Part shown: in pieces, positions 1 through 11,865 of the stretch
How positions within the stretch are numbered: the first letter of the stretch is position 1
Layout: the number at the start of each line of letters is the position of its first letter
Assembly: GCA_001683735.1 (NCBI GenBank)
Contig: LUGG01000001.1
Location: forward strand, 3,286,001-3,350,000
From: Grifola frondosa
Taxonomy: Eukaryota > Basidiomycota > Agaricomycetes > Polyporales > Grifolaceae
Direction of reading: 5' to 3'
DNA: 64,000 nucleotides
Notes under the pieces: model-generated
Database searches by the model: none
What the model saw: the letters and a program-made list of their open reading frames with translations, nothing else
Told to the model about the DNA's origin: nothing
Made by a program: the position numbers and the translations under genes

Positions 1-12
1 CCAAATGCAACT

Positions 13-741
13 TCACCATATGCCGCCCCTCGTGGCCAAACAAAAATACGTCTCCGCCTCCTGGTTGAACGGCGCGGGAGGCAGCGTGCTGTCCGTCAGC
101 GCGCTGAAACAAAATAGCACAAACAGCAGTGTGAGGTCGTGCGCAGACACTGCGCCACACGCAGGCAGCCCGAATGCTGCCGGGGTCCCCGCCGCACCCG
201 TGCTCACCGCCGCCCACCCGGGGTAAAACAGCGGGAGGAGCTCGTCGAGTAGCTGCGTGCGCGCGACGGCGCCGAAGGACCAGGGCACCTGCACCAGGTA
301 CAGGTGCACAGCTGGGCAGCGCGAGAGATATGCAGGAGGTGTGCATGGATCTGGTGCAAGGAGGACAAGTCGGACGGGGAGGCGGGGAAGGCGACGCGAG
401 GCGCGTCACAGCGGCAGGTAGTATGGTGAGGGGAGGAGATCGAGGTCGGCCAGGGCAGTTCTTCTGTAGGTGTGCAGGTGAGTTGAATGGTCAAAGCAGC
501 AGACGGAGAGGATGTACATACCAGTAGGAGGCTCTGAGAGACAGCGAACGGGAATGGTCACGAATGGAGACACGAACGACATGGGGACATTACCCGCAGA
601 GTGGCCGTAGAACGTCGCCGCACCGTCGTCGCGCAGCGCCAGCACGCCGAACACGAGGTGCCGCGCGCGAAGCTCTGGGGGTTGCTGTGCCAGTGACGCG
701 GAAGGGGGTCTCGCCCGCACTGACACAGTAGGAACAGGCAT
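13..741 (-). CDS. unrecognised possible multi-exon gene or remnant
   Basis: Two minus-strand segments look coding rather than random. One, around 520-741, reads RHLVFGVLALRDDGAATFYG; the other, around 40-309, starts near VQVPWSFGAVARTQLLDELL and contains a short hydrophobic stretch (LLFVLFCF). They lie in different frames, so an intron or a break must separate them in 310-520. I do not recognise the family. The start is not fixed and the gene may continue off the left edge. It lies next to a broken eIF2B-epsilon copy, so it may be part of the same debris. Confidence 0.22.
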
Positions 742-1072
742 GAACGCGAGGAGGGAACGGAGTTTGAAAGACTTCGTGCGATTTGTGCGTGTGAGTCATG
801 TGCACACTGCCGCATTTGGAAGTGTATGTTGAACTTCGTGCACTGTTCTCTTGCTCTCTCCAGCTAGAGATTTTTCCTGCAGGCCTTGTCTTCTTGCAAC
901 CGCCCACTCCCTTGCCACAAACACATCTATACCAGAATCTCGCTCTGGACCTGTCAAGCTGAGGCAATTCATGTTACCGCTTTACGGCTGTCAGCTATTC
1001 TGCAGCCCCTACTGGTCTCATAAAGTTCTGTGGGCGCGCGCGTGAGCAGGAATGTCCCCCTTGGTGCGGCAA

Positions 1073-1800
1073 TGAGTATGACTCGAAGTGGTCGAAACCG
1101 AGCTCTGGGCTGAAGATCGTGCCGCTCGTGACGGCGAAGGAGACATTCTCGCCGGGCTACGCGATGCACGACATCACACACACGGATCATCACGTCGGAT
1201 TTTGTGCTCGTGACGGGCGACTTCGGAGCAACGTGCATGTCGACAGGGTAGTGCGCGCGCATAAGGAATGCCGCCGCAGAACAAGGATGCGATCATACCC
1301 ATTGTTGTGAAGGAGAGGCACCGCGCACCGCACACGGTGCGTGCTTTGGCTTCGGATTTGGGTTGTTGGCTGACCCGACTGCAAGTCGTGCGGCGACTCG
1401 GGCGTGTTCGTGCTCGCCGCGCACACGTCCGAGTTCCGCACTACGAGCCCGTCATCGGGTACCCGCCGAAGGCGCACGCCAGCATCCCGCGCGAGATCCT
1501 CGCAGAGCACCCGGAGGCGGACGTCTGCAGATGACTCATCGACTACTTCATAGATATCTGCTCTGTCGAGGTGCATCGCCCTGCTCACCCGTTCGCTCGC
1601 TCGCGCCCAGCTGATGGCCCGTGTGGCGCAGGTCGTCCTCTCCCGGTATGTCCCCCTCCTTTCCCTCTCTCCGCCCAGCTCACCCGCCCAAAGAACATGC
1701 AAGATCGGGCCGAACACGCTCGTCGGCGGGCGCACGCAGATCACGATGGGCGCAAGCGTACACGCGTCCGGCATTGGGCAGTGCTGCGGGCGATGGGTGG
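1073..1800 (+). pseudogene. partial, broken copy of translation factor eIF2B epsilon (GCD6-type)
   Basis: eIF2B epsilon is the catalytic subunit of the guanine-nucleotide exchange factor for eIF2. Read across frames, this stretch gives LKIVPLVTAKETFSPGYAMH, then VNVHVDRVVRAHKE-like text, then FRHYEPVIGYPPKAHASIPR and EILAEHPEAD, then LIDYFIDICSVEV, all typical of the nucleotidyltransferase-like N-terminal half. It then jumps to RTCKIGPNTLVGGRTQI, the start of the left-handed beta-helix hexapeptide region. The roughly 100 residues normally between these two parts are missing and the frame changes several times. An intron appears to be kept at about 1337-1385, so this is a DNA-level fragment and not a processed copy. 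No N-terminus or C-terminal W2/HEAT catalytic domain is present. Confidence 0.75.
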
Positions 1801-2129
1801 CATGGCGGGGTGAAGAGGCAGCATGAGCAGTGCGAGAGGTGCGAATGTGGAGAGTTGGATATACTTTCTAGTCTTAGCTGTTTGAATGTAGTTGGTGTAT
1901 CTTTAATTGATTATTGTGCTTGTTTTCCTTAAAATCCTGAGCAGCCCTGCAGTAGCTAAATTCTTTGTGTGCTTGAGTTGATTTTCGGTCTTAATTCACT
2001 TATTTTACTAATTGAAGGGCTGCAACAAATTCGGCCATTTTCAGAAGAAAAAGTATCGAGCCCTCTTTGGATTACTTATTTCTCTGGTACAAGTAAAAAA
2101 GCGCCAAAAGGATAATTCGACTTTTGCTG

Positions 2130-2320
2130 ATGTGGACGATCTTCTGCGCGACCACCTCTTCAGCGTGCACTCAAGAACGTGAATGGAGGGGGATAACCAA
2201 ATTTGGACTAAGAAGATCCTCTTGGCGACGGAGCAGTGGATGTCTCGAGAGCGGATATATGGCGCAGCAAAGAAGATCAGGCGCTCCTAGAGTTTGAGCT
2301 CCCCACAGACTGTATGCTTT
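2130..2320 (+). pseudogene. C-terminal fragment of a fungal HNH-domain gene
   Basis: The reading DVDDLLRDHLFQRALKNV, followed after in-frame stops by GDGAVDVSRADIWRSKEDQA and LLEFELPTDCM, matches position by position the C-terminus of the HNH-domain gene at 47206-49005 (minus strand), which ends DGSMDLSRSDIWGSKEGQAH then LEFELAHRLY. Stops within the fragment and the missing HNH core mark it as dead. It is probably a leftover of another member of this multicopy family. Confidence 0.7.
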
Positions 2321-3195
2321 CCGAGCCGAGCAGAAGGCCACATCTTGAGAGTGTGTCTTATTATACCCGCACCTTTCCCTGGAGTTTTGACAGTCTCTTT
2401 AGCATGGGTTGGGAATTCCTCATATATACTTACTTTCGCCGTCGTATTGCAGATTTCACATGGCAAGTTGCTTCCATGAGTCCTGTCATCCGTACCGGTA
2501 TTCCCAGATGCAGTGAGAGTTCTCGTGACGTATCTTCTCCTCGACAAATTGTGCGGGACAGTTGCCAATTGAATTGTCTGCGGAGCCCAATTGTACGTCT
2601 GTATGTCGCATGACTGAGTACGTGAATGTGAGTCAATCATGGAAGGCTGATCGAACATGACAGACGTTCTTGCAATAGCTCTATTCATTACCCGCCGGTG
2701 GTAACGTGAACAGGTAGGCATCCATCGTCTACTATGTCAACATGTTGCATTGCACTCATCTTATTGACCTTGAACTAAATTCAGCTCCTTCCAATCTGAA
2801 GCCTCCGGCCGGAGCATCATGCATCATTCTCGACTTCGCTGTCTGCTACATACAAATCTCACGTGTCGACATTTGGCCGTTACGCTACTTGTCAGGACAG
2901 CTGTTGCGAACCACTAAAGCCAGCCCTGCACAGAACAATATTTTCTCGCCGTCTTGCTCATAGACCTGTCATCATGCTTCTGGGAATGCAGCATGCGCCA
3001 CCCAAATACTCGTGAACGTGATCATTATCATTCAGAATCGCAATAACCACTAAGTGTATCGTAATTCCATCACCACAGGAGGACAGCGAAGTGCAAAAAA
3101 AAAGTATGCCAGAGCCATGTACGTAACAGATATCATGATTAAGACGCGACAAGATAATGCAATGCGAGAACTTCATACGGCAGACACCCAGCAGC
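2321..3195. other. intergenic, no supported gene
   Basis: The open frames here are short and low in coding character. I see no conserved motif, tRNA or clear repeat. It separates the HNH fragment from the 3' end of the DUF2235 gene. Confidence 0.5.
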
Positions 3196-5420
3196 TCAAT
3201 CGACCCATATAACATGAGGTTCCTTGAACTCAGTCTTGTGCTTGGACCCGGCCTTGTGCCGGAACTCGGCCTTGGGCTTATACGGCCCACCGGGCAGGTT
3301 CTGCGCTTCCATCCGCATCTTCACACTCTTGTGGACGCGGATCGGCTTGTGATGATGCGGGATCTCGCGTGGGGCACCCAAATTCATCCTGTACAGATTG
3401 TCTTCTCAGCGGGACTGCCAACAACGGCACCTCAAGAACGACTTACGTCCACTCTCTCTTCCACTCATTGTCGTCGCACTGCACGCGATGGCGGATTGGG
3501 ATGACCTCGAGGATCCACCAATAGTACGCGAGCTTGAGCTGATCGAAGATAGGGCACAGAGCATCGATCTTGTCCTCCTCGTCCTCGTTTGGCGCGTCGA
3601 CCAGCGTGTTGCCGGTTGCGGTGGAGATTTCGCGCGAGTGCGAGAGCAAAGGACGGGGCATCGGGACAGGGTGCAGTGTCGCAGGGTCGATCCCAACGGT
3701 CTTGAGAAGCTCCGAGTGGAAGCGGATGCCAGTGTTCGTGAGGAAGCACTGGCGGATCATCCAGCGCAGCGGGATGCGCGCGAGATTTCTCGTCTCGTCG
3801 TTCGACACGGAGCCGCCTCCAACATCTGCGGAATACCGTCCGTCAGTGCGCGGCAATAAAACAGAAGACGTGCGAAAGCGCACCGCAGTGGCAGCCGGCA
3901 AACCAGACCTCAAGCACATCAGTCTGGTTCTTGACCGAATCATTGTCAAACTCCTGTTCCGCCTTCTTAAGGTTTAGCGCCGGATCGTATGTAGAGCGCC
4001 ATTTGCGGCGGAAGGCTCGGCTTACCAGAGAGGCCCTCTTAGGGTGCTTGGGCTTGTGCGCACCGCCGGTCTTGGGCATGTCGCCAGGCTGCGTGCCGAG
4101 TTGGGTTTCACGTTTAGTGGGTATATTGTAGAGGTTGGCCTTGAACTTGGCGCGATGTTCATCAAGCGACAGCGCGTGTCGGAAGGTGCGGATCGCAGTA
4201 TTAGACGAGGTGAAGGGCAGACGGCGCGGGATAAGCCCGACGGAGCACACGGTATCCCTGTAAATGGGTCGTATTGTCAGAATGCAAGGTAGAGAGACAT
4301 GAGTGGCGGGCGGGAACGCACCATACACCGATGAACTCGATGTCGACATCCATGGAGAATGCTTTTTTGAAGGCGGTTGATTGCTTCCAGCCTTTCTCGT
4401 CTGCTTTGGTGAACATCTTATATGCGAACGGAATCTGCTGGTGGTTGCATGCGGGCAATAAACCAACCTATGTCCGATCATAATGCGATCCGTTAGTGCT
4501 CACAATATTGGGAGTATAAGTGAACTATTCAAACCTTGTGAATCATTCCCGCGAGAGCGCGCGCAGTATAGGCGCCACGAGAGAAGCCGAACAAGCAAAT
4601 CTTATCGCCGGCTTCGTCTGGAGACATGAGGCTAAAATTAGACCATGTGAATGACTATATGCACTTCGAACACGTACAATTTTGCATGAGGAACTCGTAG
4701 CCACCTAGGAATGACAGGAAGAATGGAAAAGTCAGGACATGGCGAGATTGTGTTTTCCTCGGAGAACTTACCCATGACATGGGCATCTAGGTTCCAAGCA
4801 ATCATTTCGTCCATGGTCTTCTCAAATTTAGCCATCATGGGTGTGGCTACCTCAGGGACAGTGTATGTCCCGATCCCGGCCTAGAGTTCGAAGTCGTGTT
4901 AGTACAGTGAGACTCGGATTAATGAGAATTCAAGCATTTCATATTATCTGGAATTTGAGATGAAAACACATGCGATGCACAAGATCGATGTCGCATGAAT
5001 GCTAACGGCCCCAAAAACCAAGACTCACTTGATAGTAGACCATCTGTTGTCGACGGTCGCCCTTTTTCAGTAGGCTGAAGAACTGGATAACATTGGAGTT
5101 CTACGATGGGTAGCACATTAATTAGCATGGCGATTGGCTCGGAGGTGACACGCGTTGTAATGAAGGACGGTACATACATCGCTGTCGAACTGATCTCCAG
5201 TCCCATCGAAGCAGAGAACGAGAGTTCTGGCAGGATGGGAGGTTGGGATGATGTCGTTGTCGGGCCCAGAGAATGAGTGGTCAGTACTAGGAGACGTAAG
5301 GGGCGAAGTGGCAGAGTCGGGTCGAGAGAAAGTGGAAGTCCCTGTGGTCGACGAGCCCTCAGTTGAGGTCGAGTAAGTTTGGGAGATGGGAGGCGGGGTG
5401 AGGGTGGGTACGGAAGTCAT
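3196..5420 (-). CDS. DUF2235 (Tle1-like) alpha/beta-hydrolase domain protein
   Basis: A hydrolase of the DUF2235 family, related in fold to Tle1-type phospholipases; in fungi the substrate is unknown. The chosen start (5420) gives a Ser/Thr/Pro-rich N-terminal tail of about 70 residues. Then come RTLVLCFDGTGDQFDSD, an exon reading NSNVIQFFSLLKKGD, DEMIAWNLDAHVMG, the nucleophile elbow DKICLFGFSRGAYTARALAG (G-F-S-R-G), and FIGVWDTVCSVGLIPR with the conserved Asp-containing VWDTV. FRHALSLDEHRAKFKANLY and a C-terminal part ending in EPHVIWVD follow. All junctions I checked use GT..AG introns and keep the frame, so the gene looks intact (about 550-600 residues). No signal peptide or membrane segment is seen, so it is probably cytosolic. 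It is divergent from the Ppo gene, with 1.3 kb between them. Confidence 0.9.
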
Positions 5421-6700
5421 GATGGGCCGTGAGAAGAGATGCACGGGAAATGAGAGATTATATATATCGACGGAGGAAAGGGTTTGAAGGATGTCATCTT
5501 CATGAGGTCGATGATCAGACTTATACGGTGACAGGTTGCATGGTGGGGGCTTGATTAGTTCCTCTGGCGTGAAAGCGAATAGAACAGCATGTCGATGCGC
5601 GAAGCACCGAAATTTGTAACACGCACGTGTGAGATAACTATTCCAACTTCCCCATCTATCATCGATGCCGCACGGCCCCGGGAACATTTCAACTCATCTG
5701 GTGTCCCAAAAACTCATCGCGGAGTGCTTGGGCTCGCAAATCGACAACTGGAAGTAATTCCGTCTCCACCGTACATTCCTCCCTTCCGTCGACATCTGAG
5801 TCCGGCGACAGCAATCTCCGAATAAATGTTTCCAAACCTTGATACAAACATTACTATTGTTGCAGATCCCCGCCCGAGGTGCGAGGCGGCCGGCAATTGA
5901 CAATCAATCGGTGCTCAACAGCGCTGGCCTCCACATGCTCAGGGTAAGCACAGGCGGAGATACATATCACTGGGAGATGACGGTGTGGTGCACAGGCAGG
6001 ATGATACTTACGCAGATGGTATGCACAGGCAGGATGATACTAACGCAGATGGTTGTGCACAGGCAAGATACCAACGCAGATAGGCGCGTAGTGTCAGCCA
6101 CCAGCACGCAAAACGCGATCACATGATGCGCTTTCCACATCAGGAAGGTCATCAGAAGATTCCAATACTATCGAGTCGTTGCATGGAAGCTCATCGTCTC
6201 GCACGGCGAGCATACTTACATGCAAACTCTTCCATGGCAGAAGTCGTCAATGTTTGCATTCATCGGCATCAAAACTCCCCGGGTACATGCTTGCTTAACC
6301 ACCGATATCTCACAGCCGTCCCAATCATAGAAGAAGGAACTTTCCGTGAAGCGCCGTTGAATTCTGATTCTGAGCCCGCTGTCCAGCTTCAGCTCCCCTG
6401 TGGTCATCCGCAGCTCTCTGCGCCCACACTGCGACATTGACGCTCTCTTTGACAAGAAACTTCCCGTCTTCTTAGCCCTCGTCGCGGTCGAAAATCGGCC
6501 CAGCAGGCTTCCTGCAGCTGATTGATAAAGAACATCCCAAATGTCATACTGTTCGGTTTATCAATCCGCCGGTCATTCAGGCCACCGAAGTGGCAGTACC
6601 CCCTATGTTCTGGATCGGGCTACGGCAGCATCTTCGACTATATCATGCACGAAGATGGATCCCATCCAGAAGCCTCAGCCTTTCATCTCATTCCCCCACC
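5421..6700. promoter_or_regulatory. shared 5' region between DUF2235 and Ppo genes
   Basis: A 1.3-kb stretch between two divergent starts. It contains no supported coding region, apart from a short tandem repeat (listed separately). Pyrimidine-rich text lies just before the Ppo start. No specific binding site can be claimed. Confidence 0.4.
5989..6084. repeat. about three tandem copies of a 33-nt unit
   Basis: The unit begins TGCACAGGCAGGATGATAC and ends GCAGATGG. Copies start at 5989, 6022 and 6056; the third is shortened and diverged. It lies between the divergent DUF2235 and Ppo genes. Confidence 0.85.
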
Positions 6701-9700
6701 ATGTCGCGCCTTGTGGTATGCTGTAGTCTCTTATTGTATCCAAATGGTAATGGATGCTGATAAATGTGCAGACTCTTGCAGATGCCAACACTCTCTCCGA
6801 TCGCCCTTTACCAGACGCTCCCGATGGCCGCTACGACTGGCAGGTCAAGGCCGTGACCGAAACCGTTGATCCCAGTACGGTAGAGTCTCCGCTACACAGG
6901 ATGGTGAGCTTCGTGCAAACTAGTGTGAAGCAAGGTCCTTTGATACAAGATCCTCTTGCGACGGCTGTATGTTTTCCGTCCCGAGTAGTGCATGCGCATA
7001 ACTGACTCTTACGTTCGATATAGTCAGCCCTGTTGGATGTCTTGCAAAATCAAGATGCCGTCGATGATCGTAAGGGACTGGTACGCGCCTTGTAGTGTCA
7101 CATCTTTTTTCGAGCTTACACCTTGCAACACAGTTCACCCAGGCGCTCTCTATCCTGTGCAAGATCCCACAGGACTCGGATATCTCCAAGAAATTGAACG
7201 ATGCTCTCATTGCGATTCTGTACAACACCCTGCCTCATCCGCCGTGCACCTACATGGGCACGAACTTCCCCTCAGCCCCTACCGTTTCTGCGAACAAAGT
7301 CGCCCTGACTGTGCAGGATACGCAAACTAATAACCCATGGGACAATCGTCTCCGCCGCGCATGCCTTTCGCGTTCCGAAGTGCTGACGGGAGCGGGAATA
7401 ACCTGAACATGCCGGAGCTTGGGAAGGCAGGGACACCGTACGCACGAAGTGTGCAGAACAAGCATCCGCTCCCGCCCAACATCCTGCCCGACACCGGGCT
7501 GGTGTTCGACACCTTGCTCAAGGCGCGCGACGTACGTCTCCTTCTAGCTTCTCGTCTCTTCCCAGTTTATTCTGACGATGCCTTAGTTCCAACCTCACCC
7601 CGGGAGGAATTCTTCGCTCACGTTCGCGTATGCTTCACTCGTGACGCACCAGTTGTTCCGCACGGACCCCACAGACATGACGAAGAATAACACCACTTCG
7701 TATCTCGACCTTTCGGTGCTGTACGGCACGAACCAGGCAGAGCAGGACCTCGTGCGCGACAAGGATTCCGGTCGCGGGTTACTCTGGCCAGATGCGTACT
7801 CGGAGGATAGGTTGGGCTTCGTACCGCCTGCGGCATCGGCGCTGTTGGTACTGTTCAGCAGGAACCATAATGTGAGTGTTGTTCTAAACACGGCAGGGTG
7901 TGGGGGAGGCACATTAATCCTGGGTAATAGCTTGAGGGTATAGTGCTGACTATCAGTTCGCTTTAGTACATCGCGGAGATGCTCTTGAAGCTGAACGAGC
8001 GCGGGCGCTGGACGGATCCTCCGCCGACGGATGCAGGAAAGTTGGCGCTGCAGGACGAGGAAATTTTCCAGGTCGCACGGCTTGTCAAGTACATATATTT
8101 TACTTTCCCAAAGACGTGTACTGATGCATCAATTGCAGCTGCGGCCACTTCATGGCGATGATTTTTGGCGACTATGTTGCGGGATTCCTCGGTCTGGGTC
8201 GCGACGGGAGCAGCTGGAGTATGCAGCCATTCGATGTATGTCTAGCTCTGCCATCGCAAACGAACAGCTTCGCTCAACCTCTGTGTCTCTAGCCCATTAC
8301 GCAGAACAACATTCCGGTCAGTCGCGGAGACGGAAACTGCTGCTCCGTAGAGTTCAATATCCTATATCGCGTGCGTAGTCTTTCCACTATTGCATATATA
8401 CGCACTAATTGATGAAGGGTGCGACAGTGGCATCCCACTACGGCCCAGGAGGATATCAAATGGACCGAGGCTATATTCAAAGACGCATTCGGCGACAGCA
8501 AGCCGCTGGATCAGCTCGAGCTCTCGGACTTCATGCCTGGGCTCGCGAAAGAGTGGCGGAAGGTGGATCCAAACCCCCGGACCCGGTGTTTCGCAGAGTA
8601 CGTCCCCGATCCTGATCGCTGTTTATTGTCGATCTTCCGCGGCTGACGATCCGTCTCAATGGAATAGCCTCACGCGGGGACCCGACGGCCGGTTCTCGGA
8701 CGACGCGCTCGCAAAGTCCGTTGTTTATTTCCTGCGCTGCCGCCGAATCTAATACGATGTGCGACACAGGGTCCTCCAGGATGCAACTGAGAAGGTAGCG
8801 GGCACGTACCGTGCGCGTGGGACGCCGGCGGTGCTCCGCGTGGTTGAGATTCTTGGCATGGAGCAGGCGCGCCAGTGGGGCCTTGCACGATGAACGAATT
8901 CCGTGCTTTCTTGGGCTTGAAGCAGTTTGAGACGTTTGAGGAATGGAGCAGCGACCCTGAGATAGCCGTGAGTACCGCAGCAACACGTTCGCGTCTCGGA
9001 CTGTGAGTGCTCATTCTCAATAATTAGGACACTGCTCGGAAGTTGTACGGACATATCGATAACTTGGAGCTGTACCCGGGTTTACAGGCCGAGGTCAGTG
9101 TATCTCTACTCCATTTCTTATGTTCTCCGGGCTAACATTCCGGTGCAGGATTGTATGCCCTTAGGACCGGGGTCGGGGATATGCTGCGGTTACACCATGA
9201 CCCGGGCAATCCTCAGCGATGCGATAGCACTCGTGCGCGGTAAGTCTACCCCGATCATCCGCTTGTTGTTCGGCGTGAAACTTAAAGATTGTATCTTAGG
9301 CGACCGTTACTACACCACGGACTACACGCGTGAGTACGATAGATGGCAGTGCAGGCGTCGGCGCTGATGATCTCCGGCATCGCCCTGCAGCTGCGAATTT
9401 GACTGCGTGGGGCTTCCAGGACTGCGCTCGGGACCCGAACAATGGCGCCTTTGGCGCCGCCCTGCCCAAGCTTCTCTTCCGCCATCTCCCTAGGCACTAT
9501 CCCCAGGCGCGCACATCCTCCCGTTCTGCTCGCGCGCTGTTGGACTGACGTGCGATTTCAACGCAGAAAAGCGTTTATGGGTTATTCCCGTTCTTCATTC
9601 CCGAAGTCACTCGGCAGAATCTGACGAAGCTCGGGCTGGTCGATCAATACAGTTTTGAGCGCCCTGTGGCCAAGCCTGCTCACAAGACTGTGGAGACGCT

Positions 9701-11549
9701 CCCAGGTATTCAGAGCGTCTTGGGAGATGTCAAGAAGTTCCAGACGCCATATGGCGAGAACATGCGGGCGCTGACGAAGGGGGTCGGGTTCTTTGCCGCA
9801 TTCGATGAGAAGACTGCGTATGTGTTGTTCTTGTGCTTGTTTTTGGTATTCGCTGAGCAGTGGTTGACAGGCGTGATAAGGATCAAGCAGCGGTGCTGAA
9901 TGCTTTGTTCCCCAATCAAGATTCATCCACGCAATGCGCGTTCTGGTTCCGCGAGAAAGTGCAGGCGCTGATCAAGGAGAGCTCGTTCAAGTGCGCAACC
10001 AATATATGTTGATATGTTCCTTCGCTGACAGATTTGTTGTCAGACTTGACGGCGTTGCTGGTACTCGTGTCGACATTGTCGGGAATGTGATTAACCTTGC
10101 TCCCGTGTACTGGGTGGCGGAGCTTTTGGTGCGTTGACTGTAGCTGGCGAAGCTTGACGTGAGTGTATTGACAATTTGATGATGGATGTAGATGGGCATT
10201 CCTCTGAAGACCAAATCCAACCCGAAGGGCATATTGACTCCACAAGAGGTCAACGATATGCTCCAGTTGGTCTTCGCGTACGTATCTCGATTGTGCATCT
10301 CGATCGACGATTGACGAGTTTGTAGTTCCATTTACCTGAACGTAGATCCTGAGTACGGCTGGTCTTTGCAGCAACAAGCCTCTTCCTATGCACAGATCCT
10401 CCGAGAGTTCATCGAAAAGAGCCTTACGGAAGCGGTGCCAAGCATTGTTGCCGTGAGTGTCCATAGGTTACAGTCGCCACTCCAGTGGGGTTTTACTAAA
10501 GCGATTGGCAGAGTTCTTTCACGGCCATCACTTCGCTCGTGTTCGACTCGCACAAAGACCTCCCATGGTTTCTTGGATACCCTAGCGGGGACGAAACGTC
10601 CTAAAGACCAGCTGATCGCCGACGTACTCGGTTTGTCGGTCACCAGTTCCGTCAGCCTTGCAAAGAGGTGTTGTCATCTATATGCCGCCCAAATGCGAGA
10701 CTGAACTCTGCATATAGCGGTCGCTCTCGTGGTTGATTTTTACCTAACGACAAATATGCCAAGGAGTACACACAGGTGGTGAAGCTCGCTGCTGCCGATG
10801 ACGCTGCAAGCACCGCGTTACTTCTAGGATATATCAGGGAAGCCCAGAGTAACCTCTCCTGCTATGTGGTAGTGTAATGCAAGTCTAAATGTTTCAACAA
10901 CAGGACTAGACCCGCAGGTATATATTTTGATTGTTTCATGTTGCGCTCGTGCTTACGATATCCCACAGTTCGGATCTATTCTTCGCAAGGCGGAGCGCCT
11001 GTGGCTCCTAGTGATGGCACACCTGTGCAGGTCAACGCTGGCGACATTGTCTCGTTGGCTCTCAAGAAAGCTTACGCGAATGTACAAGTCTCTGGGTTTT
11101 ACAACTCTTACACGCTATTGACGCGCGTCTTGTTATAGCCTGCAGACTTCCCGGAGCCTCAGACGGTGAACCCGCGCCGCCCGAGCCAGAGTTATCAAGC
11201 CCTTCTCGATGCAAGTTTCTATAGTTGCCTTGGGGTGGCTGCAGCTGAAAAGGCAAGTGTCTTGTTATCGTGACCTCTCCAACACGGGTCTGATTCAAAT
11301 CAAATTTGTAGATCGTTGTGGAGATGGTTAAAGCGGTTTTCCGCTTGAAAAACATCCGTCGCGCAGCGGTCCTATCGGCACCATGTCGAGTGTGCCTGTC
11401 AAGAAATCTGGCCTCGAAGGAAATTTGTATCCCAATGGCGCAGGAAATGTTGGTCTGTGGCCGTACGCTCTGCAGATTATAGTAAGTGATGTACAACTTA
11501 CTGTCGGAGGGGGTGTATCTGATGAAATTCCCATTAGTACGATTCTTAA
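6701..11549 (+). CDS. Ppo-type fatty-acid oxygenase (heme peroxidase-cytochrome P450 fusion, linoleate diol synthase family)
   Basis: Family members oxygenate oleic/linoleic acid with an N-terminal cyclooxygenase-like heme domain and isomerise the hydroperoxide with a C-terminal P450 domain, giving psi-factor oxylipins. The start MSRLV is followed by a GT..AG intron and TLADANTLSDRPLPDAPDG. Peroxidase landmarks are SLVTHQLFRTD (distal His region), SYLDLSVLYG, and EFNILYR joined by an intron to WHPTT, giving the YRWH proximal motif. Next come CTMNEFRAFLGLKQFETFEE, KLYGHIDNLELYPGLQAE and LTAWGFQDCARDPNNG. The P450 part includes LIADVLGLSVTSSVSLAK and the cysteine loop YSCLG followed by VKAVFRLKNIRRA. 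The stop follows the last short exon (YDS). About 1,060 residues, many short introns. Three frame breaks (near 8885, 10970 and 11358) interrupt otherwise excellent homology; they may be consensus errors. Confidence 0.92.
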
Positions 11550-11865
11550 GCAATGCCGCCCGTCACACGCCGATGTACTTGTATTCTGATTGTTCTGTTG
11601 TGCTACGTTTGATCTTGGCATCTAAATCGTTGGTATGGTCTATGCATGCTTGTACATGTACTATATAGAAATTTCGTAGCAAGGATTACGCAAAGATGCA
11701 TGCAGTTTTAACTTTTTTGACCAGCGCCTGGCGCTTGTTCTGCGAAATGGGCGCTAAATCTGCCGCCACAGCCGCGTAAGAAACATTGTCTCTTAGAATC
11801 CGACTCCCATCATTGTCGCACACTATTTAGCCCATTACCTTTCTGCTCTTATAATATAGACGAAC
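11550..11865. other. short intergenic stretch
   Basis: It lies between the Ppo stop and the start of the Zn2Cys6 regulator and is presumably 3' UTR plus promoter. No repeat or RNA gene is visible. Confidence 0.5.

Noticed and set aside
1190..1774. 194-codon minus-strand frame
   Set aside because: Shadow of the eIF2B-epsilon fragment, whose plus-strand reading has clear family motifs.
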